A DNA stretch of 64,000 nt from Granulicella sp. S156 (GTDB lineage: Bacteria; Acidobacteriota; Terriglobia; Terriglobales; Acidobacteriaceae), in contig NZ_LMUH01000009.1 in the NCBI RefSeq assembly GCF_009766105.1, positions 89,428 to 153,427 on the forward strand, written 5' to 3'. The notes beneath the pieces are model-generated. The model ran no database searches. It saw only the letters and a list, made by a program, of their open reading frames with translations, and was not told the origin of the DNA. The position numbers were made by a program, and so were the translations under genes. Positions 33,913 to 42,984 of the stretch are shown piece after piece (the first letter of the stretch is position 1; every line of letters starts with the position of its first letter).

Positions 33913-34824
33913 ATGCGCCGTAGTCATCTTTGGTTGTGCTCTTTTGGTGCCGTGCTTCTGCTGATGATCGGTATGCGATCTCTCCAGGCGCAGGCACCTT
34001 TGTTGGTCAAGCCCGGCGTTTTGCCACCACAAAAATCCACGCTGATCTTCGGCCAGAAGATCGTCTACTACGACACAGGCACAGGCCCCACGGTAGTTCT
34101 GGTCCACGGCTTCGCCAGCCAGGCCATGTTCGACTGGGGCAACGTCATCATGCCTCTCGCGAAGACACATCGCGTGATCGCGCTCGACCAGATTGGCTTT
34201 GGCGCATCCGACAAGCCTTTCATCGACTACAGCATCCAGACCTACGTCGATTTTCTCGGCGAGTTCCTAAGCACGCTCAAGGTGGACCACTTCGCTCTTG
34301 CGGGTGAGTCGCTTGGTGGCTGGATCTCTGCGGCCTACACGATCCAGGCCCTGAGCCCCGGTAACACCGGCAAGTACGCTCTACCGAAGCCGGAGAAGCT
34401 GATCCTCGAAGACGCCGCGGGACACACCGCCCTCAAATCCTTAACCCCGATCCCCGTCGCGGGTTCGTTAGCGGATGCAGCCGGTGTCGCGTTCATCTTC
34501 TACGACAAATCGCGCGTGACCGAGGAGTTTATCCGGCAGAACTTTGAGATCAAGCTCAAGGCAAACGACGGCAGCACGCAACGCCTGCTCTGGAACAATC
34601 CGAAGGTGGCGATTGAGACCGTAGGTGATAAGCTGCAGGGCATCACGATACCGACGCTCGTAGTCTGGGGCGGGAACGACGCTGTCGTTCCGCTTGCCGA
34701 TGGCCGCGACTATGCCGCGAAGATCCCAAACGCCAGACTCGTGATCGTCCCCGAGTGCGGCCATGCGCCGTCGCTTGAAAAGCCTGCGGAGTTTCTGGCG
34801 GCAGCCCTGCCGTTCTTGCAATAA
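33913..34824 (+). CDS. Exported alpha/beta hydrolase
   Basis: A 303-residue alpha/beta-hydrolase with a signal peptide (RSHLWLCSFGAVLLLMIGMRSLQAQA). The oxyanion motif VLVHGFAS, the nucleophile elbow AGESLGGW (Ser), the acid VVWGGNDAVVPL (Asp) and the base PECGHAPSLEKP (His) form a complete catalytic triad. The ATG at 33913 is chosen for the signal peptide; an upstream in-frame start at 33868 is less plausible. The sequence fits the meta-cleavage-product hydrolase / haloperoxidase type of fold, but the substrate is unknown. It lies 72 bases after the DUF1501 gene and may be independent of both neighbours. Confidence 0.85.
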   Translation: MRRSHLWLCSFGAVLLLMIGMRSLQAQAPLLVKPGVLPPQKSTLIFGQKIVYYDTGTGPTVVLVHGFASQAMFDWGNVIMPLAKTHRVIALDQIGFGASDKPFIDYSIQTYVDFLGEFLSTLKVDHFALAGESLGGWISAAYTIQALSPGNTGKYALPKPEKLILEDAAGHTALKSLTPIPVAGSLADAAGVAFIFYDKSRVTEEFIRQNFEIKLKANDGSTQRLLWNNPKVAIETVGDKLQGITIPTLVVWGGNDAVVPLADGRDYAAKIPNARLVIVPECGHAPSLEKPAEFLAAALPFLQ

Positions 34825-34960
34825 ATCGTCTCCACCGGAGCCGGCCAGGGTAAATAACAAGCACTCGACAAAAGAATGACAAACTCAAGACCGGGCGCAA
34901 ACGTCTGCTCCGTGGCCAATGGTGCATCCTAAATAAGCACTATAGGTAACCGGAGGCTTC

Positions 34961-36049
34961 GTGACCCAGGCGTACATCAACCGCATCGCCACTGCTGTAC
35001 CCAACGACGATGTGCATAACGCGTTCGTCGCCTATGCTGACCAGATGCTCGGCGAAGCGACGAACTCCGACGCTCCTCGGGTTCAATCTCTATTTAGGCG
35101 CATGGCGGTACGATCGGGCATCGAGCATCGGTATTCAGTCCTCACGCTCAATGGCGCCAGCGACGAGTTTGCTGTGGACGCGAATGAGTTCTATACGCGC
35201 GGCAGCTTCCCCGATACGGCAAAGCGCATGCAGATATTCGAGCGCCTCGCGCCACGGCTGGCGCAGCAAACACTCGACAAGCTGGCACTGAACAACGAAG
35301 AACGCAGCGGTATTACCCACGTCATCGTAACGTCCTGCACCGGGCTATACGCACCGGGGCTCGACTTCGATATCGTCGACCACCTCGGGCTCGACACCTC
35401 GGTCGAGCGCACGATGATCGGCTTTATGGGCTGTTATGCGGCGATCAACGGGCTCAAGCAGGCCCGCCACATCGTGCGGTCCGAGCCGAAGTCCAAAGTC
35501 CTGATGCTCAACCTCGAACTCTGCACCTTGCACCTGCAGGAGACCGAGGACTTGGAACAGGTCCTCTCCTTTCTGGTCTTCGGCGACGGCTGTGCAGCAG
35601 CACTCATCTCTGCGGAGGAGACGGGTTTTGCGATGGACAGTTTTCGCTCCGTGCTGATCCCCGCAACGCGAGACCTGATTACATGGCGCATTCGCGGCGG
35701 TGGATTCGACATGCTGCTTTCAGGCAAGGTGCCGGGCGAGATCGGCAGGGCATTGCATACGAGCAGCAGTGACGTGCTGGAGCAGCATTGCAAGGAGAGC
35801 ATCGCACTGTGGGGTGTGCATCCGGGCGGCAAGTCGGTGCTCGATGCTGTGCAGTTTGGCCTTGCGCTGCCCAAGTGCGCGCTCGATGCCTCACGCGAGG
35901 TGTTGGAACGCTTTGGGAATATGTCATCGGCGACGGTAATGTTTGTGCTCGAACGGCTCATGCAGACCGCGGAATCGGGACAAAAAGGCTGCGCGATGGC
36001 CTTCGGCCCCGGGCTTACGGCGGAGACCATGTTGTTCCATGCAGCCTAA
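34961..36049 (+). CDS. Type III polyketide synthase (chalcone/stilbene synthase family)
   Basis: A 362-residue homodimeric ketosynthase that would extend an acyl-CoA starter with malonyl-CoA to give an alkylresorcinol, alkylpyrone or phloroglucinol. The Cys-His-Asn triad is complete: SCTGLYAPG (Cys near residue 126), LWGVHPGGK (His near 287) and FGNMSSATVMF (Asn near 320). The length is ordinary for the family. The GTG at 34961 has GGAGG upstream. The next gene starts inside its last codons, so it is the first gene of a three-gene operon with a methyltransferase and an FAD oxidoreductase. The starter unit and product are unknown. Confidence 0.92.
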   Translation: MTQAYINRIATAVPNDDVHNAFVAYADQMLGEATNSDAPRVQSLFRRMAVRSGIEHRYSVLTLNGASDEFAVDANEFYTRGSFPDTAKRMQIFERLAPRLAQQTLDKLALNNEERSGITHVIVTSCTGLYAPGLDFDIVDHLGLDTSVERTMIGFMGCYAAINGLKQARHIVRSEPKSKVLMLNLELCTLHLQETEDLEQVLSFLVFGDGCAAALISAEETGFAMDSFRSVLIPATRDLITWRIRGGGFDMLLSGKVPGEIGRALHTSSSDVLEQHCKESIALWGVHPGGKSVLDAVQFGLALPKCALDASREVLERFGNMSSATVMFVLERLMQTAESGQKGCAMAFGPGLTAETMLFHAA

Positions 36050-36773
36050 GCCATCATCCATCGACTTCACTCATCGCACCGCGCCGGAAGATCTGCCGGA
36101 GTGGATGGACGAGCCTTGTTCCTATGAGGACTTTCGCGAGTGCCTCGCTGATCTCGCGCAGGTAAACCGCCTCACGCTGGCGTATCGGCCGACACTGCGT
36201 TTTCTGGATCACTTGATTGCAGTGCAGCCAACCTCAAAACCGCTGCACATCGTCGATGTGGGTTGTGGTGGCGGCGATATGCTGCGTCACATCGCCGCAT
36301 GGGCCACGCGTCGCGGTGTGGCGACTGTTCTGACGGGCATTGATCTGAATCCGTATGCAGCACGCGTGGCGCGTGAGTTCTCGTCCAGCGATAACGGCAT
36401 TGAATGGATCACCGGAGATGCATTCTCATACGCTCCTCCGGACGGAATCGATATCGTGCTGAGTTCTCTTTTCACGCATCACCTTCCCGAGCCGGAGATC
36501 GTGCACTTCCTCGAGTGGATGGACTCAATTGCTAGGCACGGGTGGTTCATCAACGATCTTTGTCGCGAGCGAACACCGTTCCGCCTCTTCACCGTGCTTG
36601 CAAAGGCAATCCGCTGGCATCGTTTTGTGCAGCACGACGGGCCAGTCTCCATTCGCCGCAGCTTTCGCGAGGACGATTGGCACCGCATGATCGCTGCAGC
36701 CGGCCTCGACCGTGCTTCCGTGCAGATAGAGCGTCGCTTTCCCGGGCGTCTGTGCGTGGGCAGGCTGCGGTGA
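36039..36773 (+). CDS. Class I SAM-dependent methyltransferase of the polyketide operon
   Basis: A 244-residue methyltransferase. SAM-binding motif I is IVDVGCGGGDMLRHIAAW near residues 70-87, followed by TGIDLNPYAARVA (motif II acidic residue) and SSLFTHHLPEPE. The ATG at 36039 overlaps the end of the polyketide synthase gene by 11 bases, and its TGA overlaps the GTG of the next gene, so all three are translationally coupled. It probably O- or C-methylates the phenolic or pyrone product. Its substrate is inferred only from the operon. Confidence 0.88.
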   Translation: MQPKPSSIDFTHRTAPEDLPEWMDEPCSYEDFRECLADLAQVNRLTLAYRPTLRFLDHLIAVQPTSKPLHIVDVGCGGGDMLRHIAAWATRRGVATVLTGIDLNPYAARVAREFSSSDNGIEWITGDAFSYAPPDGIDIVLSSLFTHHLPEPEIVHFLEWMDSIARHGWFINDLCRERTPFRLFTVLAKAIRWHRFVQHDGPVSIRRSFREDDWHRMIAAAGLDRASVQIERRFPGRLCVGRLR

Positions 36774-37882
36774 ACACGTATGAAGGGGTGATCGTGGGTG
36801 GTGGGCTCGCGGGTTCTGCCGCTGCCATTACGCTCGCGCAGGCCGGCCGCAGCGTTGTGCTCCTCGAAAAAGAATCGCAGGCGCACCATAAAGTCTGCGG
36901 CGAATTTCTTAGCCAGGAGGCACTCGTTTATCTGCGTGCTCTCGGTGTGGAGGTCGCGACACTCGGTGCTGTGCCGATCAACGCTGTGCGCCTGGCAGGA
37001 CGATTCGGCGTCAGCGAGGTGCCACTGCCGTTTGCTTCAAGAGCGCTGACACGTCGCAAGCTCGATGAAGAACTTTTGCAGCTTGCCGAACGCGCTGGAG
37101 CCACCGTATTGCGGGGAAGGCGCGTGTTGTCGTTCGATCGTGCAGACGAAGGCTGGTCGGTGCGGCTTGCCGATGGGGCTACGGTCGTGGCGAATACGGT
37201 GTTTCTCGCTACCGGCAAGCACGATCTGCGCGAGCGGCCGCGGCCTGCAGGCCGTCAGGGAGACTTGATTGCCTTCAAGATGTACTGGCGTCTGGCACCC
37301 GAGCAGGCGGCGGCTCTTGAAGGCCATGTGGAGCTGAACCTCTATCGCAACGGCTATGCGGGGATGCTGCCGGTTGAGGATGGTGCGGTGAACCTGTGCG
37401 GTCTGGTGAAGCGCGCTGAGTACCTCCGTATGGGGGCACGATGGGAGCACCTGCTTACGGCGATGCAGCGGGATTGCTCGCATTTGAAACAGCGGCTACA
37501 GGGCGCGACGCCTTTATTGGCAAAGCCACTGGCGATCTCCGCGATTCCATATGGTTTCGTCCGCGAGCGTTCCGACGGAGCCTGGGTGTTGGGCGATCAG
37601 GCGGCGGTGATTCCTTCTTTTACCGGCGACGGTATGTCGATCGCTCTGCACAGCGGACGGCTCGCTGCTGGGATGTATCTACAGGGTGCGACAGCCGAGA
37701 ATTTTCAGCAGCAACTGCATAGAGAACTGTCTCAGCAGGTGTCTCTGGCGACGGTGGTGTCGCGAGCCATCGTCAGTGAGCCTCGGCGGACCCTGGTGGA
37801 ATCGGCGGTGCGGGTCTGGCCTGGGTTGCTGGGAAGTGTAGCGAGACGAACACGGATACGGCCAGACGCCATGCTGGGTTGA
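36770..37882 (+). CDS. FAD-dependent oxidoreductase (geranylgeranyl-reductase/aromatic hydroxylase-like)
   Basis: A 370-residue flavoprotein. The dinucleotide-binding motif GVIVGGGLAGSAAAITLAQAG opens the protein, KVCGEFLSQEA follows as in geranylgeranyl-reductase-type enzymes, and the second FAD motif reads VLGDQAAVIPSFTGDGMSIALHSG. The GTG at 36770 overlaps the methyltransferase stop (GTGA) and is chosen over a long upstream frame inside the neighbouring gene. In the operon it would hydroxylate or oxidise the polyketide, for example to a quinone. Reduction of an unsaturated chain is an alternative. Confidence 0.88.
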   Translation: MNTYEGVIVGGGLAGSAAAITLAQAGRSVVLLEKESQAHHKVCGEFLSQEALVYLRALGVEVATLGAVPINAVRLAGRFGVSEVPLPFASRALTRRKLDEELLQLAERAGATVLRGRRVLSFDRADEGWSVRLADGATVVANTVFLATGKHDLRERPRPAGRQGDLIAFKMYWRLAPEQAAALEGHVELNLYRNGYAGMLPVEDGAVNLCGLVKRAEYLRMGARWEHLLTAMQRDCSHLKQRLQGATPLLAKPLAISAIPYGFVRERSDGAWVLGDQAAVIPSFTGDGMSIALHSGRLAAGMYLQGATAENFQQQLHRELSQQVSLATVVSRAIVSEPRRTLVESAVRVWPGLLGSVARRTRIRPDAMLG

Positions 37883-37931
37883 ACGGATTTAGTAGTCCAC
37901 GAACTCCAGTATTTGGCTTACTATTTCTCCC

Positions 37932-38570
37932 ATGCCCACTGTGAATGCAGCTGTCGACGCCTACATTGCGAAGTCCGCTCCCTTCGCGCAACCGATACTC
38001 ATCCATTTGCGCGAGATCGTGCATGAGGCCGCCCCTGACGTGGAGGAGGCGATGAAGTGGTCGCGTCCCTTCTTCATGTATCGAGGCGTTATCCTGGGCA
38101 ACATCTCGGCGTTCAAGGAGCATTGCAGCTTCGGGCTGTGGGGTACGGAGATTGCGGAGATACTGCGCGCCGAGGGCATAGCGTCGAGTGAAGGCATGGG
38201 GACGTTTGGACGCATAGCCTCGCTGAAGAACCTGCCTCCACGTAAGAAGCTGGTGAGCTATGTGAAGCAGGCGGCAAAGATGATCGACGAGGGCGTGCGC
38301 ACGAAGTCGCTGTCAATGCGGCCCAGGGTCGCCAAGCTACCAGTAGATGTGCCGGAAGCACTGACAGCCGCGCTCAAGAAGAATAAAGCTGCGGCGAAGA
38401 AATTCGAGGCCATGAGTCCGAGTTGCCGTCGTGAGTACTCCGAATGGATCGCCGAGGCCAAGCGCGAGGAGACGCGTGACAAACGGATTGCAACGGCATT
38501 GGAGTGGATCGCCGAGGGCAAGTCGCGGAACTGGAAGTATGAAAAGAGCTCGGCGTGGCAAGTAGACTAA
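37932..38570 (+). CDS. YdeI/OmpD-associated family protein with DUF1801-like domain
   Basis: A 212-residue cytoplasmic protein. The N-terminal half (VDAYIAKSAPFAQPILIHLREIV, then EAMKWSRPFFMYRG and HCSFGLWG) is the DUF1801/YdeI fold and the C-terminal half (LTAALKKNKAAAKKFEAMSPSCRREY, EWIAEAKREETRDKRI) is the OmdA-type bacteriocin-protection domain. No function is firmly established; an E. coli relative affects outer-membrane protein amount and peptide resistance. It lies 49 bases after the FAD oxidoreductase gene and 4 bases before mutY. The ATG at 37932 has no strong ribosome site. Confidence 0.82.
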   Translation: MPTVNAAVDAYIAKSAPFAQPILIHLREIVHEAAPDVEEAMKWSRPFFMYRGVILGNISAFKEHCSFGLWGTEIAEILRAEGIASSEGMGTFGRIASLKNLPPRKKLVSYVKQAAKMIDEGVRTKSLSMRPRVAKLPVDVPEALTAALKKNKAAAKKFEAMSPSCRREYSEWIAEAKREETRDKRIATALEWIAEGKSRNWKYEKSSAWQVD

Positions 38571-38574
38571 GTCG

Positions 38575-39693
38575 ATGAAACAGGCTGTTGCTAAGACCGG
38601 GCCCGCGCACGATGTTGAAATACCTGGTATCGAGTTTCGCCGGCAGTTGCTTGGCTGGTATCGCGAACATGCGCGTGCATTGCCCTGGCGCGGGATCGAC
38701 GATCCTTATGCGACGTGGCTATCGGAGATCATGCTGCAGCAGACCCGCGTGGCCACGGTGATCGACCGTTATCGCGAGTTCCTTCAGCGTTTTCCAAATC
38801 TTCAGGCACTGGCTGCAGCTGAGGAGAACGACGTTCTCGCGCTGTGGAGCGGATTGGGCTACTACCGTCGAGCTCGCATGTTGCATCGCGGAGCGCAGTT
38901 TGTGGTGGGCGAGTTGCAAGGCAAAATGCCCACCACCGCAGCGGAGTTGAAGGCGTTGCCGGGTGTTGGCGACTATACGGCTGCGGCAATTGCGAGCATA
39001 GCCTTCGGCGAGAGCGTCGCCGTAGTGGATGGCAACGTCGAACGCGTGCTGTTGCGCCTTATGGGATTGCCCGAAGAACGCTCTACAAAAGGCCGTGCCC
39101 GAGTAACCCGAGCGGCGCAGGCGCTGGTCCCGTCTGCGGCAAAGCGCGGGATCGGAAATCCGCCGGGAGATCATAACCAGGCCATGATGGAACTGGGTGC
39201 GACGATCTGCACGCCGAAATCGCCGCTCTGTCTTCAATGTCCCGTAGTTGAGATCTGCAGGACACGAGGTGAGCACGCAACGCCTGCGAGAGCTAAGCAG
39301 AAGAGCCGCAGTGTGGCGTATCTGCTGCTACGGCGCGGCGAAAAAGTTCTGTTGGAGAGGCGTGCGGCAGAGGCTTCGCTGATGCCGGGCATGCTGGAAC
39401 TCCCACCGCTACCGATGGATGCGGTTGCTGAATATGATCCAGTGCTGCGGGTGCGACACGCGATCACCAACACAAACTACGACGTGCAGGTATTTGCAGA
39501 GAGCAAGCTGCGTGACACGATTCCTGCTGCTGCGAGCGATCTTGTGTGGACGCCGGTTGCGAAGCTGCGCGAGATGCCGCTGACGGGGCTCGCCCGAAAG
39601 GTGTTGCAACGATTGGGTGTGATGACGTCCCCAAATCTGGGTACCCCCTCCTCGGCACCCGGAGCGCCGCCTATACTGACAACGAAGCCCTGA
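38575..39693 (+). CDS. mutY: A/G-specific adenine DNA glycosylase
   Basis: A 372-residue base-excision enzyme that removes adenine opposite 8-oxoguanine. The helix-hairpin-helix LKALPGVGDYTAAAIASIAF, the general-acid Glu in SEIMLQQTRVATV (near residue 51) and the catalytic Asp in VVDGNVERV (near 152) are present. The Cys-X6-Cys-X2-Cys-X5-Cys iron-sulfur site is at ICTPKSPLCLQCPVVEIC. The C-terminal ~100 residues form the NUDIX-like domain that reads 8-oxoguanine. The length is normal for the family and the start sits 4 bases after the preceding gene, so the two are probably co-transcribed. Confidence 0.95.
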   Translation: MKQAVAKTGPAHDVEIPGIEFRRQLLGWYREHARALPWRGIDDPYATWLSEIMLQQTRVATVIDRYREFLQRFPNLQALAAAEENDVLALWSGLGYYRRARMLHRGAQFVVGELQGKMPTTAAELKALPGVGDYTAAAIASIAFGESVAVVDGNVERVLLRLMGLPEERSTKGRARVTRAAQALVPSAAKRGIGNPPGDHNQAMMELGATICTPKSPLCLQCPVVEICRTRGEHATPARAKQKSRSVAYLLLRRGEKVLLERRAAEASLMPGMLELPPLPMDAVAEYDPVLRVRHAITNTNYDVQVFAESKLRDTIPAAASDLVWTPVAKLREMPLTGLARKVLQRLGVMTSPNLGTPSSAPGAPPILTTKP

Positions 39694-39722
39694 GTTGAAC
39701 GATCTCCTAAAGGAAAACAAGG

Positions 39723-41405
39723 ATGACAAAGCATTGGATGAAGACGGCGTTGCTGCTGATAGCAGCTGGCGCAAGCGCAGGCAAGATGTTGAGCCAGAGT
39801 GCGAACTTGACGGGCCCACTCAGTGCGGCGGAGAAGTCAGTTAGCGCGGATCGCATGCGTGAGCAGGACAAGTTTATCTCCGATGATCTACTCGAGGGAC
39901 GCTATCCAGGGCTGCGCGGCGGCGAGCTTGCGGCGAAGTATATTGCTACGCAGTTTGCACTTGAAGGCCTGACGCCTGCTGGCGATGATGGCACGTTCTT
40001 CCAGCAGGTGAACTTCGTCGGCATGAAAGCGAAGCCGGCGGAGACGACATTCACCCTGGAACCAGAGAAGGGCAAGGCGCTCTTACTAAACTTTGGCGCC
40101 GACTTCGTCGTTACGAACCAGACACTGACGCCGGTGACCAAGATCGACGCTCCTATCGTCTTCGTCGGGTATGGCGCGACCGCCCCTGAGTTCAACTGGG
40201 ACGACTATGCGGGCGTTGACGTGAAGGGCAAGGTGATTCTCTGCATCGTCGGCGATCCTCCTTCGGACGATCCAAAGTTCTTCGCGGGCAAAGCGCTGAC
40301 GTACTACGGTCGTTGGACCTACAAGTTTGAGCAAGCCGCCCGAAAGGGCGCCGTCGGCGCGCTGATTATCCATCGCACCGATCTCGCCAGCTATGGCTGG
40401 GACGTAGTGAAGAACTCGAACTCCGGCGAGCGCACCGCGCTTCGTGACGACGCCAATCCCCGCCTGCAGGCTGCCAGCTGGATCCAGCTTGAAGTCGCCC
40501 GCAAACTGTTCGCGATGAGCGGGCTCGATATCGACAAAGAGTTTGCGGCTGCGGGACAGCGCGGATTTCATGCGGTAGAGCTTCCGGTGCGCCTGAAGGC
40601 AACGGTGACCAGCACCGTGCGTCCCTTCCAGAGCCCGAATGTTGTGGCGATACTGCAGGGCCAGAACAAAGCGAGCGGCAAGCCCGATCAGGCGGTACTT
40701 TACACGGCACACTACGACCATCTCGGCTTCGTACCGGGAATGCCTGGCGATAACATCTACAACGGCGCTGCGGACAACGGAACCGGCGTCGCTATGATCC
40801 TGGAGATGGCACGCGCCTGGAAGCAGGTTCCTCCCAGCGAGCTGCCGCACTCGGTAATCATCGCAGCGGTCACAGCGGAGGAGCAGGGTTTGCTCGGCTC
40901 GGAGTATCTAGGCCAGCATCCGCCGGTGCCTTCCTCGCAGATCTCTCTCGACATCAACTACGACATGCTGCTCCCGATCGGTATCCAGCAGGAGATTAAT
41001 GTCAACGGCGCGCAGCGCACGACATTCTTCCCCGAGGTGCAGGCGACGGCGAAGCGCTTCGGCCTGGCCATCGTTCCGGATCCGCGGCCCGAGGCCGGCA
41101 GCTACTATCGCAGCGACCATTTCAGCCTCTCGCGGGTAGGTATACCGGCGTTCTCGGTCGATGGGGGCACCTTGTACGAGGGCCACGACCGCGCCTGGGG
41201 TGTCGCCCAGGAGAAGGACTACAACGACAACCACTATCACAACTTCAGCGACAACTTTGACCCCAACTGGGACTTCCGAGGCGACGCTAAGTTGGTGCGG
41301 TTTGGGATCGATCTAGGCTGGCAGGTGATCCACGCACCCCATACGGTGGAGTGGAAGGCCGGCGATGAGTTCGAGGCTGCGCGCAAGGCAAGCGAGGCAA
41401 AGTAG
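39723..41405 (+). CDS. Secreted M28-family metallopeptidase
   Basis: A 560-residue exported aminopeptidase-type enzyme. The signal segment is LLLIAAGASAGKMLSQ. Zinc ligands appear in order: YTAHYDHLGF (His, Asp), GAADNGTGVAM (Asp), AVTAEEQGLLGS (Glu pair), SLDINYDM (Asp) and SDHFSLSRVGIPAF (His). A PA-type insert (residues ~130-270) precedes them. It is a distant paralogue of the M28 enzyme at 22.6-24.4 kb. AAAGGAAAACAAGG precedes the ATG at 39723. The gene stands 29 bases after mutY, but a shared function is unlikely. Confidence 0.9.
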   Translation: MTKHWMKTALLLIAAGASAGKMLSQSANLTGPLSAAEKSVSADRMREQDKFISDDLLEGRYPGLRGGELAAKYIATQFALEGLTPAGDDGTFFQQVNFVGMKAKPAETTFTLEPEKGKALLLNFGADFVVTNQTLTPVTKIDAPIVFVGYGATAPEFNWDDYAGVDVKGKVILCIVGDPPSDDPKFFAGKALTYYGRWTYKFEQAARKGAVGALIIHRTDLASYGWDVVKNSNSGERTALRDDANPRLQAASWIQLEVARKLFAMSGLDIDKEFAAAGQRGFHAVELPVRLKATVTSTVRPFQSPNVVAILQGQNKASGKPDQAVLYTAHYDHLGFVPGMPGDNIYNGAADNGTGVAMILEMARAWKQVPPSELPHSVIIAAVTAEEQGLLGSEYLGQHPPVPSSQISLDINYDMLLPIGIQQEINVNGAQRTTFFPEVQATAKRFGLAIVPDPRPEAGSYYRSDHFSLSRVGIPAFSVDGGTLYEGHDRAWGVAQEKDYNDNHYHNFSDNFDPNWDFRGDAKLVRFGIDLGWQVIHAPHTVEWKAGDEFEAARKASEAK

Positions 41406-41474
41406 GGATAGGTGCTTTTCGTACAAATCACCCTAACATTGTCATCTCGACCGAAGGCGGCGTTCTTTGCTGCC

Positions 41475-41548
41475 GTAGTGGAGAGACCTGCAGGTTGACC
41501 GCGCAGGCACTATTGCCAGCACAAACAAACTGCAGACCTCTCCACTAC
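41475..41548. repeat. Imperfect inverted repeat in intergenic DNA
   Basis: GTAGTGGAGAGACCTGCAG (41475-41493) and CTGCAGACCTCTCCACTAC (41530-41548) form 19-base arms with two mismatches around a 36-base spacer. It lies between the M28 gene and the convergent DUF3592 gene, and may act as a terminator or belong to a dispersed repeat family. Confidence 0.65.
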
Positions 41549-41623
41549 ACACCGGTAACCGTTATGCTCCGCTCGAGGTGAGAATGTGCGGGTAATGATT
41601 CGATCCTGCCGAATCGCAAGGCT

Positions 41624-42097
41624 CTAGTCGTGGTGCTGCTGCTCTTTCGGCTCAGTACTGCTTTGCCGCAGCCACAGCCCGCTCCAGCTTTCAGAGACCA
41701 GAATACTGTTGCCGGGGTTACGCGGGTCGTAGCGCACCTGCACCGCCTGATCGAGCCGGAAGCCGCGCACCCGCTCGGGCAGGCGCGAGACATCCTGGGC
41801 GCAGTTATAGGTCACCCCAGCGAGGCGATAGCTATAGAACAGGACCTCGGGTGTCGGGGAAAGGCTTTCTTCGCCGTCGAGCGACCGAGCGTCCACGAGA
41901 TAGCCGTCGGTGATGCGGCCATTCATGGAGATACTTTCGCAGCGGCGGCGTTCAAGTTCATCGGCCGAAGGTCGAAGTCGGCGGATGAACCACCAGCAGA
42001 TGCCTAAAACAACGAGGGCTCCTGCGGCAACCCCACCGATCAGGCGGGGCTCACGGCCATCGAAAACGTGCACGAGGTCATGGAGATAGGGCTTCAC
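41624..42097 (-). CDS. DUF3592-like single-pass membrane protein
   Basis: A 157-residue protein with one membrane helix (LIGGVAAGALVVLGICWWFI, residues ~17-36) and a beta-rich soluble domain with FYSYRLAGVTYNCAQDVSRLP and VRYDPRNPGNSILV, the pattern of DUF3592 proteins (SMODS-like or envelope proteins of unknown role). A GTG at 42097 is the only reasonable start and its ribosome site is weak. It stands alone on the minus strand between a peptidase and hslV. No function can be assigned. Confidence 0.6.
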   Translation of the reverse strand: MKPYLHDLVHVFDGREPRLIGGVAAGALVVLGICWWFIRRLRPSADELERRRCESISMNGRITDGYLVDARSLDGEESLSPTPEVLFYSYRLAGVTYNCAQDVSRLPERVRGFRLDQAVQVRYDPRNPGNSILVSESWSGLWLRQSSTEPKEQQHHD

Positions 42098-42182
42098 GGG
42101 CTTGGGGAAAGGATAGCGTAGAGACCTGTCTTACGGGTGAAAGGTGAGCCAAGTATGGTTCGTCCCTGCCGCTGTTTTTGTC

Positions 42183-42205
42183 TTTGTTTTTCTGGTTGTC
42201 ATTCC
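42183..42205 (+). repeat. 23-base intergenic repeat, copy 1
   Basis: TTTGTTTTTCTGGTTGTCAT (then TCC) is repeated exactly at 46038-46060, upstream of the membrane glycosyltransferase gene. Both copies sit in gene-free DNA flanking the hslV-hslU region and precede a GC-rich stretch. Confidence 0.65.
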
Positions 42206-42327
42206 GAGCGGAGCGAGCGAACCTGTTTTCTCCCGTTTTTCGCTCATATCACCCCTACTTCCGGCGAGGTAAGGCCCACCAGAAAAAGGCCAACACCCAC
42301 GCGGCGATATACTGCCCTGTGCGAACT

Positions 42328-42945
42328 ATGCGAAAGAACAGTGCAAAACCAGACGTTGTAACCGGCCACCCGCTCGACCTTGGCGAGGGCCGCCGTGTGC
42401 GGTCTACGACGGTGATCTGCGTGAAGCGAGGGGACTCGATGGTGATGGCCGCCGACGGGCAGGTCACCCTCGGATCTACAGTCATGAAGCACTCGGCGAA
42501 GAAGATTCGCCGCCTCTACAACGAGAAGATTCTCGCCGGCTTTGCCGGTTCGACGGCCGATGCGTTCTCGCTCTTCACCCGTTTCGAGGCCAAGCTGGAG
42601 CAGTACGGCGGCAATCTCGGCCGTTCCGCCGTGGAACTTGCCAAGGACTGGCGCACCGACAAGCTGTTGCGCCAGTTGCAGGCTCTGCTGATCGTCGCCG
42701 ACACGAAGCAGATGTTCCTGCTGAGCGGCGATGGCGACGTCATCGAACCCGATGCAGTGGGCGACGGCCTGATCGCGACCATCGGCTCGGGCGGAAGCTT
42801 CGCGCTGGCTGCGGCGACGGCCTTGATGGAAAACACGCCGATGACGGCGCGCGAGATTGTCGAACGCAGCATGAAGATTGCTGCTGAGATCTGCATCTAT
42901 TCGAACCAGAGCGTAACGATCGAAGAGCTGAAGGCAGCGGAGTAG
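42328..42945 (+). CDS. hslV: HslV, peptidase subunit of the HslUV protease
   Basis: A 205-residue threonine protease subunit that forms a double hexamer and degrades proteins unfolded by HslU. Mature enzyme begins at the catalytic Thr in [13 protein letters not shown] (near residue 27), so a 26-residue propeptide would be removed. The family motifs [35 protein letters not shown] and [14 protein letters not shown] are all present. The ATG at 42328 is the first start giving this layout; the open frame runs on upstream without HslV similarity. Its ATPase partner hslU lies 1.4 kb downstream with two unrelated genes in between, unusual for hslVU. Confidence 0.95.
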   Translation: MRKNSAKPDVVTGHPLDLGEGRRVRSTTVICVKRGDSMVMAADGQVTLGSTVMKHSAKKIRRLYNEKILAGFAGSTADAFSLFTRFEAKLEQYGGNLGRSAVELAKDWRTDKLLRQLQALLIVADTKQMFLLSGDGDVIEPDAVGDGLIATIGSGGSFALAAATALMENTPMTAREIVERSMKIAAEICIYSNQSVTIEELKAAE

Positions 42946-42984
42946 TCTGCTGGCCGGAGCGAATGCTGAATGACAGGAGATTTC

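Noticed and set aside
35434-36030. 198-residue minus-strand open frame over the polyketide synthase gene
   Set aside because: It is serine- and arginine-rich without motifs; the plus-strand enzyme has a complete active site.
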